A DNA stretch of 64,000 bases from Rugosimonospora africana (GTDB lineage Bacteria; Actinomycetota; Actinomycetes; Mycobacteriales; Micromonosporaceae): contig NZ_BONZ01000087.1 in assembly GCF_016862975.1 (NCBI RefSeq), forward strand, positions 26,673-90,672, in the 5' to 3' direction. Position numbers and translations under genes: made by a program. Below, in pieces: positions 7,418 to 16,721 of the stretch. How positions within the stretch are numbered: the stretch's first letter is position 1; each line of letters starts with the position of its first letter. The notes beneath the pieces are model-generated. The model did no database searches. It saw only the letters and a list, made by a program, of their open reading frames with translations, and was not told the DNA's origin.

Positions 7418-9655
7418 TCAGTCCGTTGCCCCGGAGCCGCCCAGCCACACGGCGAGCACGTCGACGTCCAGGGGCGTGGTGCGCGGTCCTCGCGGCTGGA
7501 ACGTGAGGTACCCGACCTGCCCCTGGACGGTGAGCTGATCCGGTACGCCGTCGGCCACCGTCTGCGGCAGTTTGGCATGCCACTGCTCGGTACCCGACGC
7601 GTCCAGCAGCGAGATGCCCTGATCGTCCACCGCGACCGTCGAGCGCCCGTCCGCTGAGGTGGCCAGCCGCGCGTTGCGCAGATTCTTCTGCCAGGCCGGC
7701 GCACCCGACGCGAGAACGCGTGCGGTCAGCGTGTCCCCGGCCACCACCAGCAGGTCGCCGGCGATCTCGATGCCGGACACCGGCGTGGACCCCGCGTCCT
7801 TCCAGACCAGCGTGCCGTCCGCGACCCGAAGCACCTGGATCGACTGCGCGTTGCGCAGCGCCAGCAGCTCCTTGCCGAGCCGCAGTTCGCTGCGATCCCA
7901 GGCGGCATCCGGCGGCGGGAACCCGTGATCGCCGCTCGGCGGCGGGCCGTTGAACGAACCGTCGGGTGGCGGGGGCGGGAAGCCGGACGGCGGGGGCCCG
8001 TAGCCCGGTGGCGGCTGCTGTTGGGTGGGCATCGCCGGCAGGTCGTACGGGAGGGACCACCGGGGCGTCGCGCCGGTACCGGTGTCGTACGCGCTGACCC
8101 GTACCGTCGAGCCGGACCGGTCGGCCGCGACCAGCCGGGTACCGGTGGTGGCCAGGGCAGCGAACGACGGCTGCTCGGTACCCGACGAGTGAGCCGCGGC
8201 GCGCCACAGTTGCCGGCCGGTGCGGTCGATCGCGACCGTGGTGCCGCTCAGGTCCAGGAACGCGCGGTCGGGCAGCAGCGCCACCTGCCGGATGCGCACC
8301 CGGTCCGGGTCCACCCCGCGTACGGTCGCCTCCGCGCCGGCGAGGTCGAGGGCGGAGAACCGGGGCCGTCCGGTACCGCTGTCTAGCAGCCACACCCGCT
8401 GCGCGTCGTTGACCAGTACCCCGTCGCCCCATAGCCGCACGTCGAACGGCCCGCCGGCAATGCCCGCCGTCCACCGCCGGTCATTGCCCGGGCCCACCGC
8501 CACCACGCTCGAGGACGACGATGTGACGGCCCACCGGGTCGGGTCGACGGCGATCCGCGCGGTCACCGCCCAACTGCCCTCCTCCGGCGGGGCCGACGGC
8601 GGCGTGGCGCCGGATCGCAGCTGCCACAGCACCGAACCGGGCGCCCGCGTGCCGTCCCCGGAACCGGCGGAGGCGTGCGGCGCCCGGCCGGACAGCGCGG
8701 CGAACAGCGCCGCCGTCCCGCCGCCCAGGACCACCGCGCCGAGCGCCCCGCCCAGCGCGATCACCCGGCGGCGGGGTAGCCGGACCGTGGTCGGCGCCGG
8801 CGCGGCCGGACGGGGTGGGCCGGTGGAGCGGTACCAGCCGGGCCGGGGCGCGCCCAGCTCCGGCATCGTGGACAGCACCCGGGTCAGCTCGGCCGCGCTG
8901 GGCCGGTCCCGTGCCTTGCGGTTGACGCACCAGGCGACCACCCGCCGTACCTCGGCCGGCACGGTCGACAGGTCGAAGCGGCCGGCGGTCATCTGGAGTA
9001 CCTGCTCGTACATGTTCTCGCCGTCGGCCAGGCGGCGACCGGTGGCGGCGAACGCGAGCGTGGCACCCAACGAGAACACGTCGGCGGGCGGGGCGGCCTC
9101 GGCGCCGCGCAGTCGTTCGGGCGCCATGTACGACGGGGTACCCACCAGGCTCGTGGTCATCCGGGTGGAGTCCGGGCTCTGCGCGATGCCGAAGTCGATG
9201 ATGTGTGGGCCGGCGTCATCCAGCAGCACGTTGCCCGGCTTGAGGTCGCGGTGCACCAGGTCGGCGCGGTGGATCGAGGCCAGCGCCTCGGCGAGCCCGG
9301 CGGCCAGGGTGAGCACCGCCTCGGGGGAAAGCGGGCCGTGCTCGCCCACCCACTGCTCCAGGCTCGGACCGTCGATGTACGTGGTGGCCAGCCACGGCGC
9401 CTCGGCCTCCGGGTCGGCGTCGACCACCGGCGCGGTGAACAGCGGGTTGACCGCCCGGACGGCGGCGACCTCATGGGCGAACCGGCGCCGGAACACCGGG
9501 TTGTCGGCCAGGTCGGCGCGGATCACCTTGATGGCAAGCCGCCGGCCGGTCGCGGACTGCGCCAGGTAGACCCGGCCCATCCCACCGCTGCCCAGCACGC
9601 CGAGAAGCCGGTAGGACGCGATGGCCGTGGGATCGGCGGCGCCAAGCGGCTTCAT
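7418..9655 (-). CDS. Transmembrane Ser/Thr protein kinase with extracellular beta-propeller sensor
   Basis: A 745-residue Hanks-type kinase. It shows the glycine loop GSGGMG (22-27), Lys43, HRDLKPGN (135-142), DFG (154-156) and APE (178-180). A proline-rich juxtamembrane stretch leads into one membrane helix (about 298-321). The remaining 420 residues form an extracellular PQQ/WD-like beta-propeller with repeats of the type VAIDRTGRQLWRA. This is the PknD-like arrangement of an external sensor driving cytoplasmic phosphorylation. An unusual Pro/Gly loop interrupts the propeller near residues 540-585. The ATG at 9655 is chosen because it starts at the kinase domain; the open frame continues 46 codons upstream. 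It converges with the desaturase gene, 21 bp apart. Confidence 0.92.
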   Translation of the reverse strand: MKPLGAADPTAIASYRLLGVLGSGGMGRVYLAQSATGRRLAIKVIRADLADNPVFRRRFAHEVAAVRAVNPLFTAPVVDADPEAEAPWLATTYIDGPSLEQWVGEHGPLSPEAVLTLAAGLAEALASIHRADLVHRDLKPGNVLLDDAGPHIIDFGIAQSPDSTRMTTSLVGTPSYMAPERLRGAEAAPPADVFSLGATLAFAATGRRLADGENMYEQVLQMTAGRFDLSTVPAEVRRVVAWCVNRKARDRPSAAELTRVLSTMPELGAPRPGWYRSTGPPRPAAPAPTTVRLPRRRVIALGGALGAVVLGGGTAALFAALSGRAPHASAGSGDGTRAPGSVLWQLRSGATPPSAPPEEGSWAVTARIAVDPTRWAVTSSSSSVVAVGPGNDRRWTAGIAGGPFDVRLWGDGVLVNDAQRVWLLDSGTGRPRFSALDLAGAEATVRGVDPDRVRIRQVALLPDRAFLDLSGTTVAIDRTGRQLWRAAAHSSGTEQPSFAALATTGTRLVAADRSGSTVRVSAYDTGTGATPRWSLPYDLPAMPTQQQPPPGYGPPPSGFPPPPPDGSFNGPPPSGDHGFPPPDAAWDRSELRLGKELLALRNAQSIQVLRVADGTLVWKDAGSTPVSGIEIAGDLLVVAGDTLTARVLASGAPAWQKNLRNARLATSADGRSTVAVDDQGISLLDASGTEQWHAKLPQTVADGVPDQLTVQGQVGYLTFQPRGPRTTPLDVDVLAVWLGGSGATD

Positions 9656-9825
9656 GGTTACTCTCACGGGAGTCTTCGGACGGTCCCCGGCAGCGTATCG
9701 ACCAACGCAACTGGGGAGATCACGACAACGTGTCGACTTTCCTGCCTTGTCGGGCAGGTTGACCGGCCCGCACGGTGTGCGGTGCCGGGACATCGGGGGT
9801 GAACACCGATGGCAGTATGGTCGGC
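9656..9825. promoter_or_regulatory. Divergent intergenic region, kinase / pepN
   Basis: These 170 bp hold promoters for both neighbours. Two short inverted repeats are visible, CGACA-N3-TGTCG (9723-9735) and CCTGCC-N6-GGCAGG (9741-9758). Their function is unknown and could be an operator or an RNA hairpin on the pepN side. Confidence 0.35.
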
Positions 9826-12255
9826 ATGCCGAGCCTGACCAGCGCCGAGGCGACCCGTCGAGCGGCCCTTCTGCGTGTCGATTCGTACCATGTGGAGCTG
9901 GATCTGACCCGCGGCGACGAGGTGTTCGGCTCGACCACGACGATCCGGTTCCGGGCGCAGTCGCCCGAAGTCACCTTCGTCGACGTCACACCGCGGACCC
10001 TGCACGCCGCGACGCTGAACGGCGTGCCGCTGGATGTGGCCGGGTTCGACGGCGACCGGCTGGCGCTGCGCGAGCCCTCGGCCGAGAACGTCCTGGTGAT
10101 CGAGGCGACCATGGCCTACACGCGGTCCGGTACCGGGCTGCACCGGTTCGTCGACCCGGCCGACGGCCAGGCGTACCTGTACGCCGGGATGTTCGTCGAC
10201 AACGCGCCGGCCGTGTTCGCCTGCTTCGACCAGCCCGATCTCAAGGCACCGCTGACCCTCACGGTCACCGCCGATCCACAGTGGACGGTGGTGGCCAACG
10301 GCGCCGGGCGGCAGACCGCGCCGGGCCGGTGGGAGTTCACCGAGACCGCCCCGCTGGCCACCTACTTCGTCGGGCTGGCCGCGGGCCCCTACCACGGCGT
10401 GCACTCCGAGCACGACGGCGTACCGATGAGCCTGTACGCGCGGCGCAGCCTCGCCGAACACCTGGACCGGGACGCGCCGGAGATCTTCGAGATCACCCGG
10501 GCCTGCCTGGACCGGTACCACGAGATGTTCGCCGTGCGGTACCCGTTCGGCAAGTACGACCAGGTCTTCGCGCCCGAGTTCACCATGGGCGCGATGGAGA
10601 ACCCGGGCATCGTGACGTTCCGCGACGAGTACGTCTTCCGGTCGGCGGCCACCGAGGCGCAGCACGAGCGGCGGGCCGCCGTGATCGCGCACGAGATGGC
10701 GCACATGTGGTTCGGCGACCTGGTCACCCTGCGCTGGTGGGACGACGTGTGGCTGAACGAGTCGTTCGCCGAGTACATGGGCAGCCGGGTGATCGCCGAG
10801 GCGACCCCGTACACCGACGCCTGGACCAGCTTCGCCACCGGGCGCAAGGCGTGGGGGTACGCCGCCGATCAGCGACCGTCCACCCACCCGGTGGTCGGCG
10901 AGGTGCCGGACACCGCGTCGACGCTGCTGCTGTTCGACGGGATCTGCTACGCCAAGGGCGCCTCGGTGCTGCGCCAACTGGTCGCCTGGCTGGGCGACGA
11001 GGCGTTCCTGGCCGGCCTGCGCGACTACTTCGCGCGGCACCGGCACGGCAATGCCACGCTGGCCGACCTGCTCGCCGCGCTGGGCCGGGCCAGCGGTCGC
11101 GACCTGAGCGCCTGGGCGCGGCTGTGGCTGACCACGTCCGGGGTCAACACGCTGAGCCTGGACGGCGGCGTGATCGTCCAGGACGGCACGCCCAGCCGGC
11201 CGCACCGCATCGGCGTCGGCCGCTACGACCGGTCGGGGGCGCGGCTGGACCGGATCGAGGTGGACATCGACGGTCCCGGTACCGCCATCGAGCTGGCGCC
11301 CGCGGACCTGGTCCTGCTCAACGACGGCGACCTGAGCTACGCCAAGATCCGGCTCACCGACTGGCCGGCGGTGATCGACCTGCTGCCCAGGATCACCGAC
11401 TCGCTGACCCGGGCGTTGTTGTGGCAGGCGGTCTGGGGTGCGGTGCGCGACGCGGTCCTGCCCGCCGGGTTCTACCTGCGGCTGGTTGCCGCCGGACTGC
11501 CCGCCGAGACGCGGGTGACGGTGGTGGAGCACGTGCTCGACAATGCGTGGCACGCGGCCACCCAGTACCTGCCGGCGTCCGGGCGGGTCGACGCGCTGGC
11601 GGGCATCTACGAGGTCTGCCGGTCGATGCTGACCCGCGATCCCGAGCGCCGGTTGGCGTTCGCCCAGGGTGCGGCCCGCTTCGCCCCGCCGGGGGACTCC
11701 GCCGTGGTCGCCACGCTGCGCGGCTGGCTCGCCGTGGAGCGAACCGATTTCGGGGTACCGGTCGATCCCGAACTGCGCTGGCAGATCGCGTACCGGCTGG
11801 CCGCACTCGGCGAGCTGGACGCCGCGGACATCGACGCGGAGTACGAGCGGGATCACAGCGGCACCGGTGCCGAACAGGCGGCCCGCTGCCGGGCGGCCCG
11901 CCCCGACCCGGACGCGAAGGCGGCCGCCTGGCAGACGGTCGTGGCGGACGAAACGCTGTCCCAGCGGCTGCTCTTCGCCAGCGCGGACGGCTTCTGGCAA
12001 CCCGGCCAGGAGGCGCTGACGCAGACCTACATCGGCCGGTACGCCGGGCAGATGCCCGAAATGGCGACCCGGCGTCACCCCCAGGTGGTCAGCAGGCTCG
12101 CCGATTTGGCGTACCCCCGCTACGCGGTGGCACCAGAGACACTGGACACGATGCGACGTCTGCTCACCCGCGACGACCTGACCCCGATGTTGCGGCGGGC
12201 GGTCGTCGACGCCACCGACGAACTGGCCCGCTCGCTCGCGTCCCGGGGGCGGTAA
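9826..12255 (+). CDS. pepN: Aminopeptidase N, M1 zinc metallopeptidase
   Basis: An 809-residue cytoplasmic aminopeptidase that removes N-terminal residues from peptides. The substrate-anchor motif GAMEN lies at about residue 255, the zinc site HEMAH at about 289-293, and the third ligand Glu in NESFAEY about 19 residues further on. Length and domain order (N-terminal beta domain, catalytic domain, ERAP1-like helical C-terminus) fit the actinobacterial PepN family. The ATG at 9826 begins MPSLTSAEATRRAALL, the usual start; an in-frame ATG at 9817 is possible. No strong RBS is visible. The gene is followed 50 bp later by a CoA ligase. Confidence 0.95.
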   Translation: MPSLTSAEATRRAALLRVDSYHVELDLTRGDEVFGSTTTIRFRAQSPEVTFVDVTPRTLHAATLNGVPLDVAGFDGDRLALREPSAENVLVIEATMAYTRSGTGLHRFVDPADGQAYLYAGMFVDNAPAVFACFDQPDLKAPLTLTVTADPQWTVVANGAGRQTAPGRWEFTETAPLATYFVGLAAGPYHGVHSEHDGVPMSLYARRSLAEHLDRDAPEIFEITRACLDRYHEMFAVRYPFGKYDQVFAPEFTMGAMENPGIVTFRDEYVFRSAATEAQHERRAAVIAHEMAHMWFGDLVTLRWWDDVWLNESFAEYMGSRVIAEATPYTDAWTSFATGRKAWGYAADQRPSTHPVVGEVPDTASTLLLFDGICYAKGASVLRQLVAWLGDEAFLAGLRDYFARHRHGNATLADLLAALGRASGRDLSAWARLWLTTSGVNTLSLDGGVIVQDGTPSRPHRIGVGRYDRSGARLDRIEVDIDGPGTAIELAPADLVLLNDGDLSYAKIRLTDWPAVIDLLPRITDSLTRALLWQAVWGAVRDAVLPAGFYLRLVAAGLPAETRVTVVEHVLDNAWHAATQYLPASGRVDALAGIYEVCRSMLTRDPERRLAFAQGAARFAPPGDSAVVATLRGWLAVERTDFGVPVDPELRWQIAYRLAALGELDAADIDAEYERDHSGTGAEQAARCRAARPDPDAKAAAWQTVVADETLSQRLLFASADGFWQPGQEALTQTYIGRYAGQMPEMATRRHPQVVSRLADLAYPRYAVAPETLDTMRRLLTRDDLTPMLRRAVVDATDELARSLASRGR

Positions 12256-12305
12256 CCCGTGCGCCAGGGCCGGGCAGCGCGGATCGTGACTGGAGGAGGT
12301 GCATC

Positions 12306-13616
12306 GTGATTTTCGATCCGGCCGAGACGATGTCGGTGGACGAGCGCGGCGCGCTACAGACCCGGCGGCTGCGTGCGCTGGTCGACCGGCTGCTGGCCGA
12401 CGGTGGGCGGCAGGCGGGACTGCTGCGCGAGGCGGGTGTCGAGCGCGGCGGCGAGCTGACCCTCGACGACCTGCCCGGGCTGCCGACGGTGAGCAAGCCG
12501 GACCTGTGGGACGCGTACCCGTTCGGGATGCTCGCGGTACCGCTGGAGGACTGCGTGACCGTGCACGGCTCGTCGGGTACCAGCGGGCGGCCCACCCTCG
12601 TCCCTTACACGGCACACGACCTGGACCTGTGGGCGCACGTGATGGCGCGCGGGCTGGCCGGCGCTGGCGCCACCCGCGCCTCGATCGTGCACAACGCCTA
12701 CGGGTACGGCCTGTTCACCGGCGGTCTCGGCGTCGACCACGGAGCCCGTGCGCTGGGTGCCACGGTGATCCCGATGTCCAGCGGCAACACCGCCCGGCAG
12801 CTGCGGCTGATCCAGGATCTGCGCCCGGACGTGTTGACCTGCACCCCGTCGTACGCGATCTACCTCGCCGAGGCGGCCCGCGCCGAGGACATCGACCCGA
12901 CCACCCTGGGCATCCGGGTCGGCGTCCACGGGGCGGAGCCGTGGACCGAGGCCATGCGCGAGCAGATCGAGCTGCTGCTGGGCATCCGGGCGCTGGACAT
13001 CTACGGGCTGTCCGAGGTGATCGGGCCCGGGGTGGCCTGCGAGAGCCTGGACTCGGGCGGTTGGCTGCACGTACAGGAGGATCACTTCTTCGTCGAGGCG
13101 CTCGACCCGGCGACCGGCCTGCCGGTACCCGAGGGGGAGTTGGGCGAGCTGACGTTCACCACGTTCACCAAGGAGGCGTTCCCGCTGCTGCGCTACCGCA
13201 CCGGCGACCTGGCGCGGCTGTCGCGCAAGCCGTCGCCGGACGGCCGCACCACGGTGAAGATGAGCAAGGTGGTCGGCCGCAGCGACGACATGCTGGTGAT
13301 CCGCGGGGTCAACGTGTACCCCAGCGAGGTGGAGGCGGTGGTGCTCGCCGACGCCGGGGTCGGGCCGCAGTACGCGATCGTGGTCGACGCCCGCGCGACG
13401 CTGCCCCGCCTGGTGGTCTGCTGCGAACCCTCGGCGCCCGGGGTGGACGGGCTCGAGGTCGGTGCCCGGCTGCACGGGGCGCTGGCCCGCCGGTTGGGGC
13501 TCGGCTGCGAGGTCCGGGTCGTGGAGCCGGGCACGTTGCCGCGTACCGAGGTCGGCAAGGCCCGCCGGGTCATCCGCTGGGACGCGGGTCCCGCGCCGCT
13601 GCCCGGGGTGGAGTAG
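12306..13616 (+). CDS. Phenylacetate-CoA ligase-like AMP-forming enzyme
   Basis: A 436-residue ANL-superfamily enzyme of the PaaK branch, activating an aryl or alkyl carboxylate to its CoA thioester through an acyl-adenylate. The P-loop-like motif is HGSSGTSGRPTLVPYT (about residues 82-97), then YGLSEV (about 233-238), the hinge YRTGDLARL and the PaaK-type C-terminal domain with IRGVNVYPSEVE. The catalytic lysine lies near the end in RTEVGKARR. The GTG start at 12306 is preceded by GGAGGAGGT with 5-bp spacing. The substrate is unknown; no phenylacetate-degradation genes are nearby. Confidence 0.9.
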   Translation: MIFDPAETMSVDERGALQTRRLRALVDRLLADGGRQAGLLREAGVERGGELTLDDLPGLPTVSKPDLWDAYPFGMLAVPLEDCVTVHGSSGTSGRPTLVPYTAHDLDLWAHVMARGLAGAGATRASIVHNAYGYGLFTGGLGVDHGARALGATVIPMSSGNTARQLRLIQDLRPDVLTCTPSYAIYLAEAARAEDIDPTTLGIRVGVHGAEPWTEAMREQIELLLGIRALDIYGLSEVIGPGVACESLDSGGWLHVQEDHFFVEALDPATGLPVPEGELGELTFTTFTKEAFPLLRYRTGDLARLSRKPSPDGRTTVKMSKVVGRSDDMLVIRGVNVYPSEVEAVVLADAGVGPQYAIVVDARATLPRLVVCCEPSAPGVDGLEVGARLHGALARRLGLGCEVRVVEPGTLPRTEVGKARRVIRWDAGPAPLPGVE

Positions 13617-13624
13617 CCCCGGCT

Positions 13625-13658
13625 CTTGGCTGGCCCACCCGCGGATGGGCCAGCCAAG
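13625..13658. terminator. Bidirectional terminator between the CoA ligase and purine permease genes
   Basis: A perfect 13-bp stem CTTGGCTGGCCCA / TGGGCCAGCCAAG around an 8-nt loop lies 8 bp after one stop codon and 10 bp from the stop of the convergent gene. No T-run is present on either strand. Confidence 0.85.
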
Positions 13659-13668
13659 TGATGCCGGG

Positions 13669-15162
13669 TCAGCTCACGCCGGTGAGGGACTTCACCACGT
13701 TGATGGCGAAGTAGATCACGAACACGATCGACACGCCCCACATCAGCGGGTGGATCTGGCGTCCCTTGCCCTGGGCGACCCGGATGGCCACCCAGCTGAC
13801 GAACCCGGCGCCGATGCCGTCGGTGATCGAGTACGTGAACGGCATGAGCACCATGGTCAGGAACGCCGGGACCGCCACACCGATGTCGGTGAAGTCGATA
13901 TCGCGGACCTGACGGATCATCAGCGCGCCGACGACGACCAGCGCCGGGCCGGCGGCCTCGCTCGGTACCAGCTGCACCAGCGGCGTCAGCAGCATCGCGG
14001 CCAGGAACAGCACCCCGGTGACCACGCTGGTGAGTCCGGTCCGGCCGCCATCGGCGATGCCCGAGGACGACTCCACGTACGTGGTCGCCGAGGACGCGCT
14101 CGCCCCGCCGCCGGCCGCCGCGGCGATGCCGTCGACGAACAGCACCCGACCCAGCCGGGGGATGTCGCCCTTCGGGGTGGCCAGCCCGGCCTGCCTGGCC
14201 AGGCCGACCGTGGTGCCCATCACGTCGAAGAAGTCCGACAGCACGAGCGTGAACACCAGCAGGATCGCGGTCACGACGCCGACACTCGCGAAGGCGCCGA
14301 ACGACACGTGACCCACCAGGTGCAGGTCGGGTGCCTGGAACAGCGGATGCGGCAGGGTCGGCACGCTCAGCTGCCAACCGGTCGGGTTCGGCTTGCCGTT
14401 CACGACCGACGGGCCGGGGTGGGTGGCCGCGTTGACGATGGCCGCGATCACCGTCGTGCCGATGATGCCCAGCAGCATGCCGCCGCGGATCCGGCGAGCC
14501 ACCAGGACGCCGGTCAGCAGCAGCCCGATGATGAACACCAGGCTGGTCCAGCCGTGCAGCGTGCCGTCCGAGCCGAGCTGCACCGGAACCGTGGTGTTGG
14601 CGGCGTCCGGGATCCGGCGGACGAATCCGCCGTCGACGAACCCGATCAGCGCGATGAACAGGCCGATGCCGGCGGCGATGGCGGCCTTGAGTTCGGCCGG
14701 GATGGCCAGGAAGACCGCCTGGCGGAAGCCGGTGACCACCAGTACGGCGATCAGCAGACCCTCGATGACGACCAGGCCCATGGCTTCCGGCCAGCTCATC
14801 TTGGAAGCGACACTGAACGCGACGAACGCGTTGAGGCCGAGCCCAGTGGCGACCCCGAACGGCACCTTGCCGATCACGCCCATCAGGATCGTCATGACCG
14901 CGGCGACCAGGGCAGTGACCCCGGCGACCGGGGTGATGCCCAGGAAGTGGCCGCCCTTGTCCGGTGCGGTACCGATGATCAGTGGGTTGAGGACCACGAT
15001 GTAGGCCATCGTGGCGAATGTCGTCAGGCCGGCGATGATCTCGCGGCGGACGGACGAGCCCCGCTGGGTGATCTCGAAGAATCGGTCGAACGCGTTGCGG
15101 GGCGAGGGTGCGTCGGGAGTCTCGACGGGTTGGGGTGGCGGAATATCGGTCGTCACGCTCAT
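13669..15162 (-). CDS. NCS2-family purine permease (guanine/hypoxanthine type)
   Basis: A 497-residue inner-membrane transporter with about 12-14 hydrophobic helices. It carries [16 protein letters not shown] near residue 45, the [10 protein letters not shown] segment and the FDVMGT signature characteristic of the AzgA/PbuG branch of the nucleobase/cation symporters, which import adenine, guanine or hypoxanthine. The ATG at 15162 ([12 protein letters not shown]) is chosen over an upstream open frame because AGGAG lies 11 bp before it and the upstream residues look non-coding. It is transcribed divergently from nadD with 401 bp between them. Confidence 0.9.
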   Translation of the reverse strand: MSVTTDIPPPQPVETPDAPSPRNAFDRFFEITQRGSSVRREIIAGLTTFATMAYIVVLNPLIIGTAPDKGGHFLGITPVAGVTALVAAVMTILMGVIGKVPFGVATGLGLNAFVAFSVASKMSWPEAMGLVVIEGLLIAVLVVTGFRQAVFLAIPAELKAAIAAGIGLFIALIGFVDGGFVRRIPDAANTTVPVQLGSDGTLHGWTSLVFIIGLLLTGVLVARRIRGGMLLGIIGTTVIAAIVNAATHPGPSVVNGKPNPTGWQLSVPTLPHPLFQAPDLHLVGHVSFGAFASVGVVTAILLVFTLVLSDFFDVMGTTVGLARQAGLATPKGDIPRLGRVLFVDGIAAAAGGGASASSATTYVESSSGIADGGRTGLTSVVTGVLFLAAMLLTPLVQLVPSEAAGPALVVVGALMIRQVRDIDFTDIGVAVPAFLTMVLMPFTYSITDGIGAGFVSWVAIRVAQGKGRQIHPLMWGVSIVFVIYFAINVVKSLTGVS

Positions 15163-15563
15163 GGCGCGGCTGGCTCCTGTCCGGGTTGGCCCGCGGCGGA
15201 TGGTCGCGAGCTGCAATGAGGGGGCGGCCGCTCCGATTCGGTTGGCCCGGAGAACGTCGGAGCGGTATTCAGTTGGGGGAGTGGGTGAAATGCCGCGGAG
15301 CCACCCGATCGGGGACGGCTCCGCGGACAACTTTACCGGTAACCGCAGGCCACGGCGACATTCTGGTTCATGGTCGGTTCACGGGCGGTTCACAGACCGG
15401 CGCGGTGCTTCCGGCCCGTGCTCGCGTCCGCCGCGGACCGGCTCCGGCTGTTCGCCGGCTTCTGCTCGCCCCGCCACAGACCGGCTCCGGCTGTTCGCCG
15501 GCCAGGCGACCGGGGCCTGCGGGCAGCGGGCCGAGAGTCGATCATGCGGGTACCATCGGGGTG
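15163..15563. other. Non-coding region between purine permease and nadD, with direct repeat
   Basis: No convincing gene lies here. A 24-bp sequence beginning GACCGGCTCCGGCTGTTCGC occurs at 15436-15459 and again at 15479-15502 (period 43 bp), and GGTTCAC-like words recur around 15365-15395. I found no purine-riboswitch core. It must contain the two divergent promoters. Confidence 0.5.
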
Positions 15564-16157
15564 ATGGAGGCACGTTCACGACGGATCGGGATCATGGGCG
15601 GCACGTTCGATCCGATCCACCACGGTCACCTGGTCGCGGCGAGCGAGGTGGCCGTCCGGTTCGATCTCGACGAGGTCGTGTTCGTACCGACCGGCCAGCC
15701 CTGGCAGAAGGCCGACGACAAGGTCAGCCCGGCCGAGGACCGGTACCTGATGACGGTGATCGCCACCGCCTCCAACCCGCGGTTCACGGTCAGCCGGGTC
15801 GACATCGACCGGGGCGGCCCGACATACACCATCGACACCCTGCGCGACCTGCGCGAGCTGTACGGTTCGGCCGCCGACCTGTTCTTCATCACCGGCGCCG
15901 ACGCGCTCGACAAGATCTTGTCGTGGAAGGAGGTGGACGAGATGTTCGCGCTGGCGCACTTCGTGGGCGTGACCCGGCCCGGGTTCGACCTGTCAGATGA
16001 TCACCTGCCGGATCACGAGATCAGCCTGATCCAGGTGCCGGCGATGGCCATTTCGTCGACCGACTGCCGGGAGCGGGTCGCGGCCGGGCAACCGGTCTGG
16101 TACCTGGTACCCGACGGTGTGGTGCAATACATCGCAAAGCGCCACTTGTACCTGTAG
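15564..16157 (+). CDS. nadD: Nicotinate-nucleotide adenylyltransferase
   Basis: A 197-residue enzyme that adenylates nicotinate mononucleotide to deamido-NAD, an essential NAD-synthesis step. The nucleotidyltransferase signature [12 protein letters not shown] is at about residues 12-23, and the C-terminal [10 protein letters not shown] corresponds to the ISSTxIR ATP motif. Length is typical. The start could be the ATG at 15564 or the GTG one codon before it. Followed by rsfS and a phosphoglycerate-mutase-like phosphatase, as in most actinobacteria. Confidence 0.96.
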   Translation: MEARSRRIGIMGGTFDPIHHGHLVAASEVAVRFDLDEVVFVPTGQPWQKADDKVSPAEDRYLMTVIATASNPRFTVSRVDIDRGGPTYTIDTLRDLRELYGSAADLFFITGADALDKILSWKEVDEMFALAHFVGVTRPGFDLSDDHLPDHEISLIQVPAMAISSTDCRERVAAGQPVWYLVPDGVVQYIAKRHLYL

Positions 16158-16236
16158 TACCTCTCATCGCCGTTCGCACCACTCGGTCGTGGCTGGACGA
16201 CGGCTACCTCGCCGGTTGTGAGACGCTGGTAGCTGG

Positions 16237-16288
16237 CGACTGGTCTGGGTCGCGGCGCGGCATCAGACGCGTCGAGCCAGACTGGTCG
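16237..16288 (+). repeat. Palindromic repeat element, copy A (upstream of rsfS)
   Basis: A 52-bp sequence starting CGACTGGTCTGG and ending CCAGACTGGTCG, with GCGGCATCAGACGC in the middle. It ends 25 bp before the rsfS start. A closely similar 51-bp sequence occurs at 31053-31103 in the same orientation relative to the next gene and 27 bp before that gene's start. The two share the outer inverted repeat and the inner GCGGC(A/G)TCAGACGC core. This could be an operator, an RNA stem-loop or a mobile palindromic unit. Confidence 0.7.
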
Positions 16289-16313
16289 GAACAGGCAGAC
16301 CGAGGGGAGTCAG

Positions 16314-16721
16314 GTGCCCGCGACCGAGCGCGCCATCGAACTTGCGCTGGCCGCCGCCCAGGCGGCCGCCGACAAGAAGGCCAACGACATCGTCATCATC
16401 GACGTAGCCGACCAACTGGTGATCACGGACGCGTTCCTGGTCGCCTCCGCGCCCAACGAACGCCAGGTGCAGGCCATCGTGGACGCGATCGAAGAGGCAC
16501 TGCTCCAGCTACCGGAAAAGGCAAAGCCCATGCGCCGCGAAGGCGAGCGCGCCGGCCGCTGGGTGCTGCTGGACTACGTCGATCTCGTGGTACACGTCCA
16601 GCACAGCGAGGAGCGCGAGTTCTACGCGCTCGATCGGCTGTGGAAGGACTGCCCGACGATTCCGTTCGTCGATCGCGATCTGGTACCCGCTGATCTTGAT
16701 GGGTCGCTCGACGCGTCGTGA
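16314..16721 (+). CDS. rsfS: Ribosomal silencing factor RsfS
   Basis: A 135-residue protein of the RsfS/DUF143 family, which binds ribosomal protein uL14 and blocks subunit joining when nutrients are scarce. The family core DIVIIDVADQLVITDAFLVASAPNE is present near residues 25-50, with HVQHSEEREFYALDRLW near 95-111. The GTG start has RBS GAGGGGAG 5 bp upstream. The stop overlaps the next gene's start (GTGA), indicating translational coupling. Its 5' region carries palindromic element A. Confidence 0.95.
   Translation: MPATERAIELALAAAQAAADKKANDIVIIDVADQLVITDAFLVASAPNERQVQAIVDAIEEALLQLPEKAKPMRREGERAGRWVLLDYVDLVVHVQHSEEREFYALDRLWKDCPTIPFVDRDLVPADLDGSLDAS

Noticed and set aside
9664..12615. Long open frame (983 codons) antisense to pepN
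   Set aside because: Arg/Gly/His-rich translation without domains, wholly opposite a well-supported M1 aminopeptidase; an artefact of high third-position GC.
15163..15563. Purine riboswitch before the NCS2 permease
   Set aside because: No three-way-junction core with the expected loop sequences; such riboswitches are also rare in actinobacteria.
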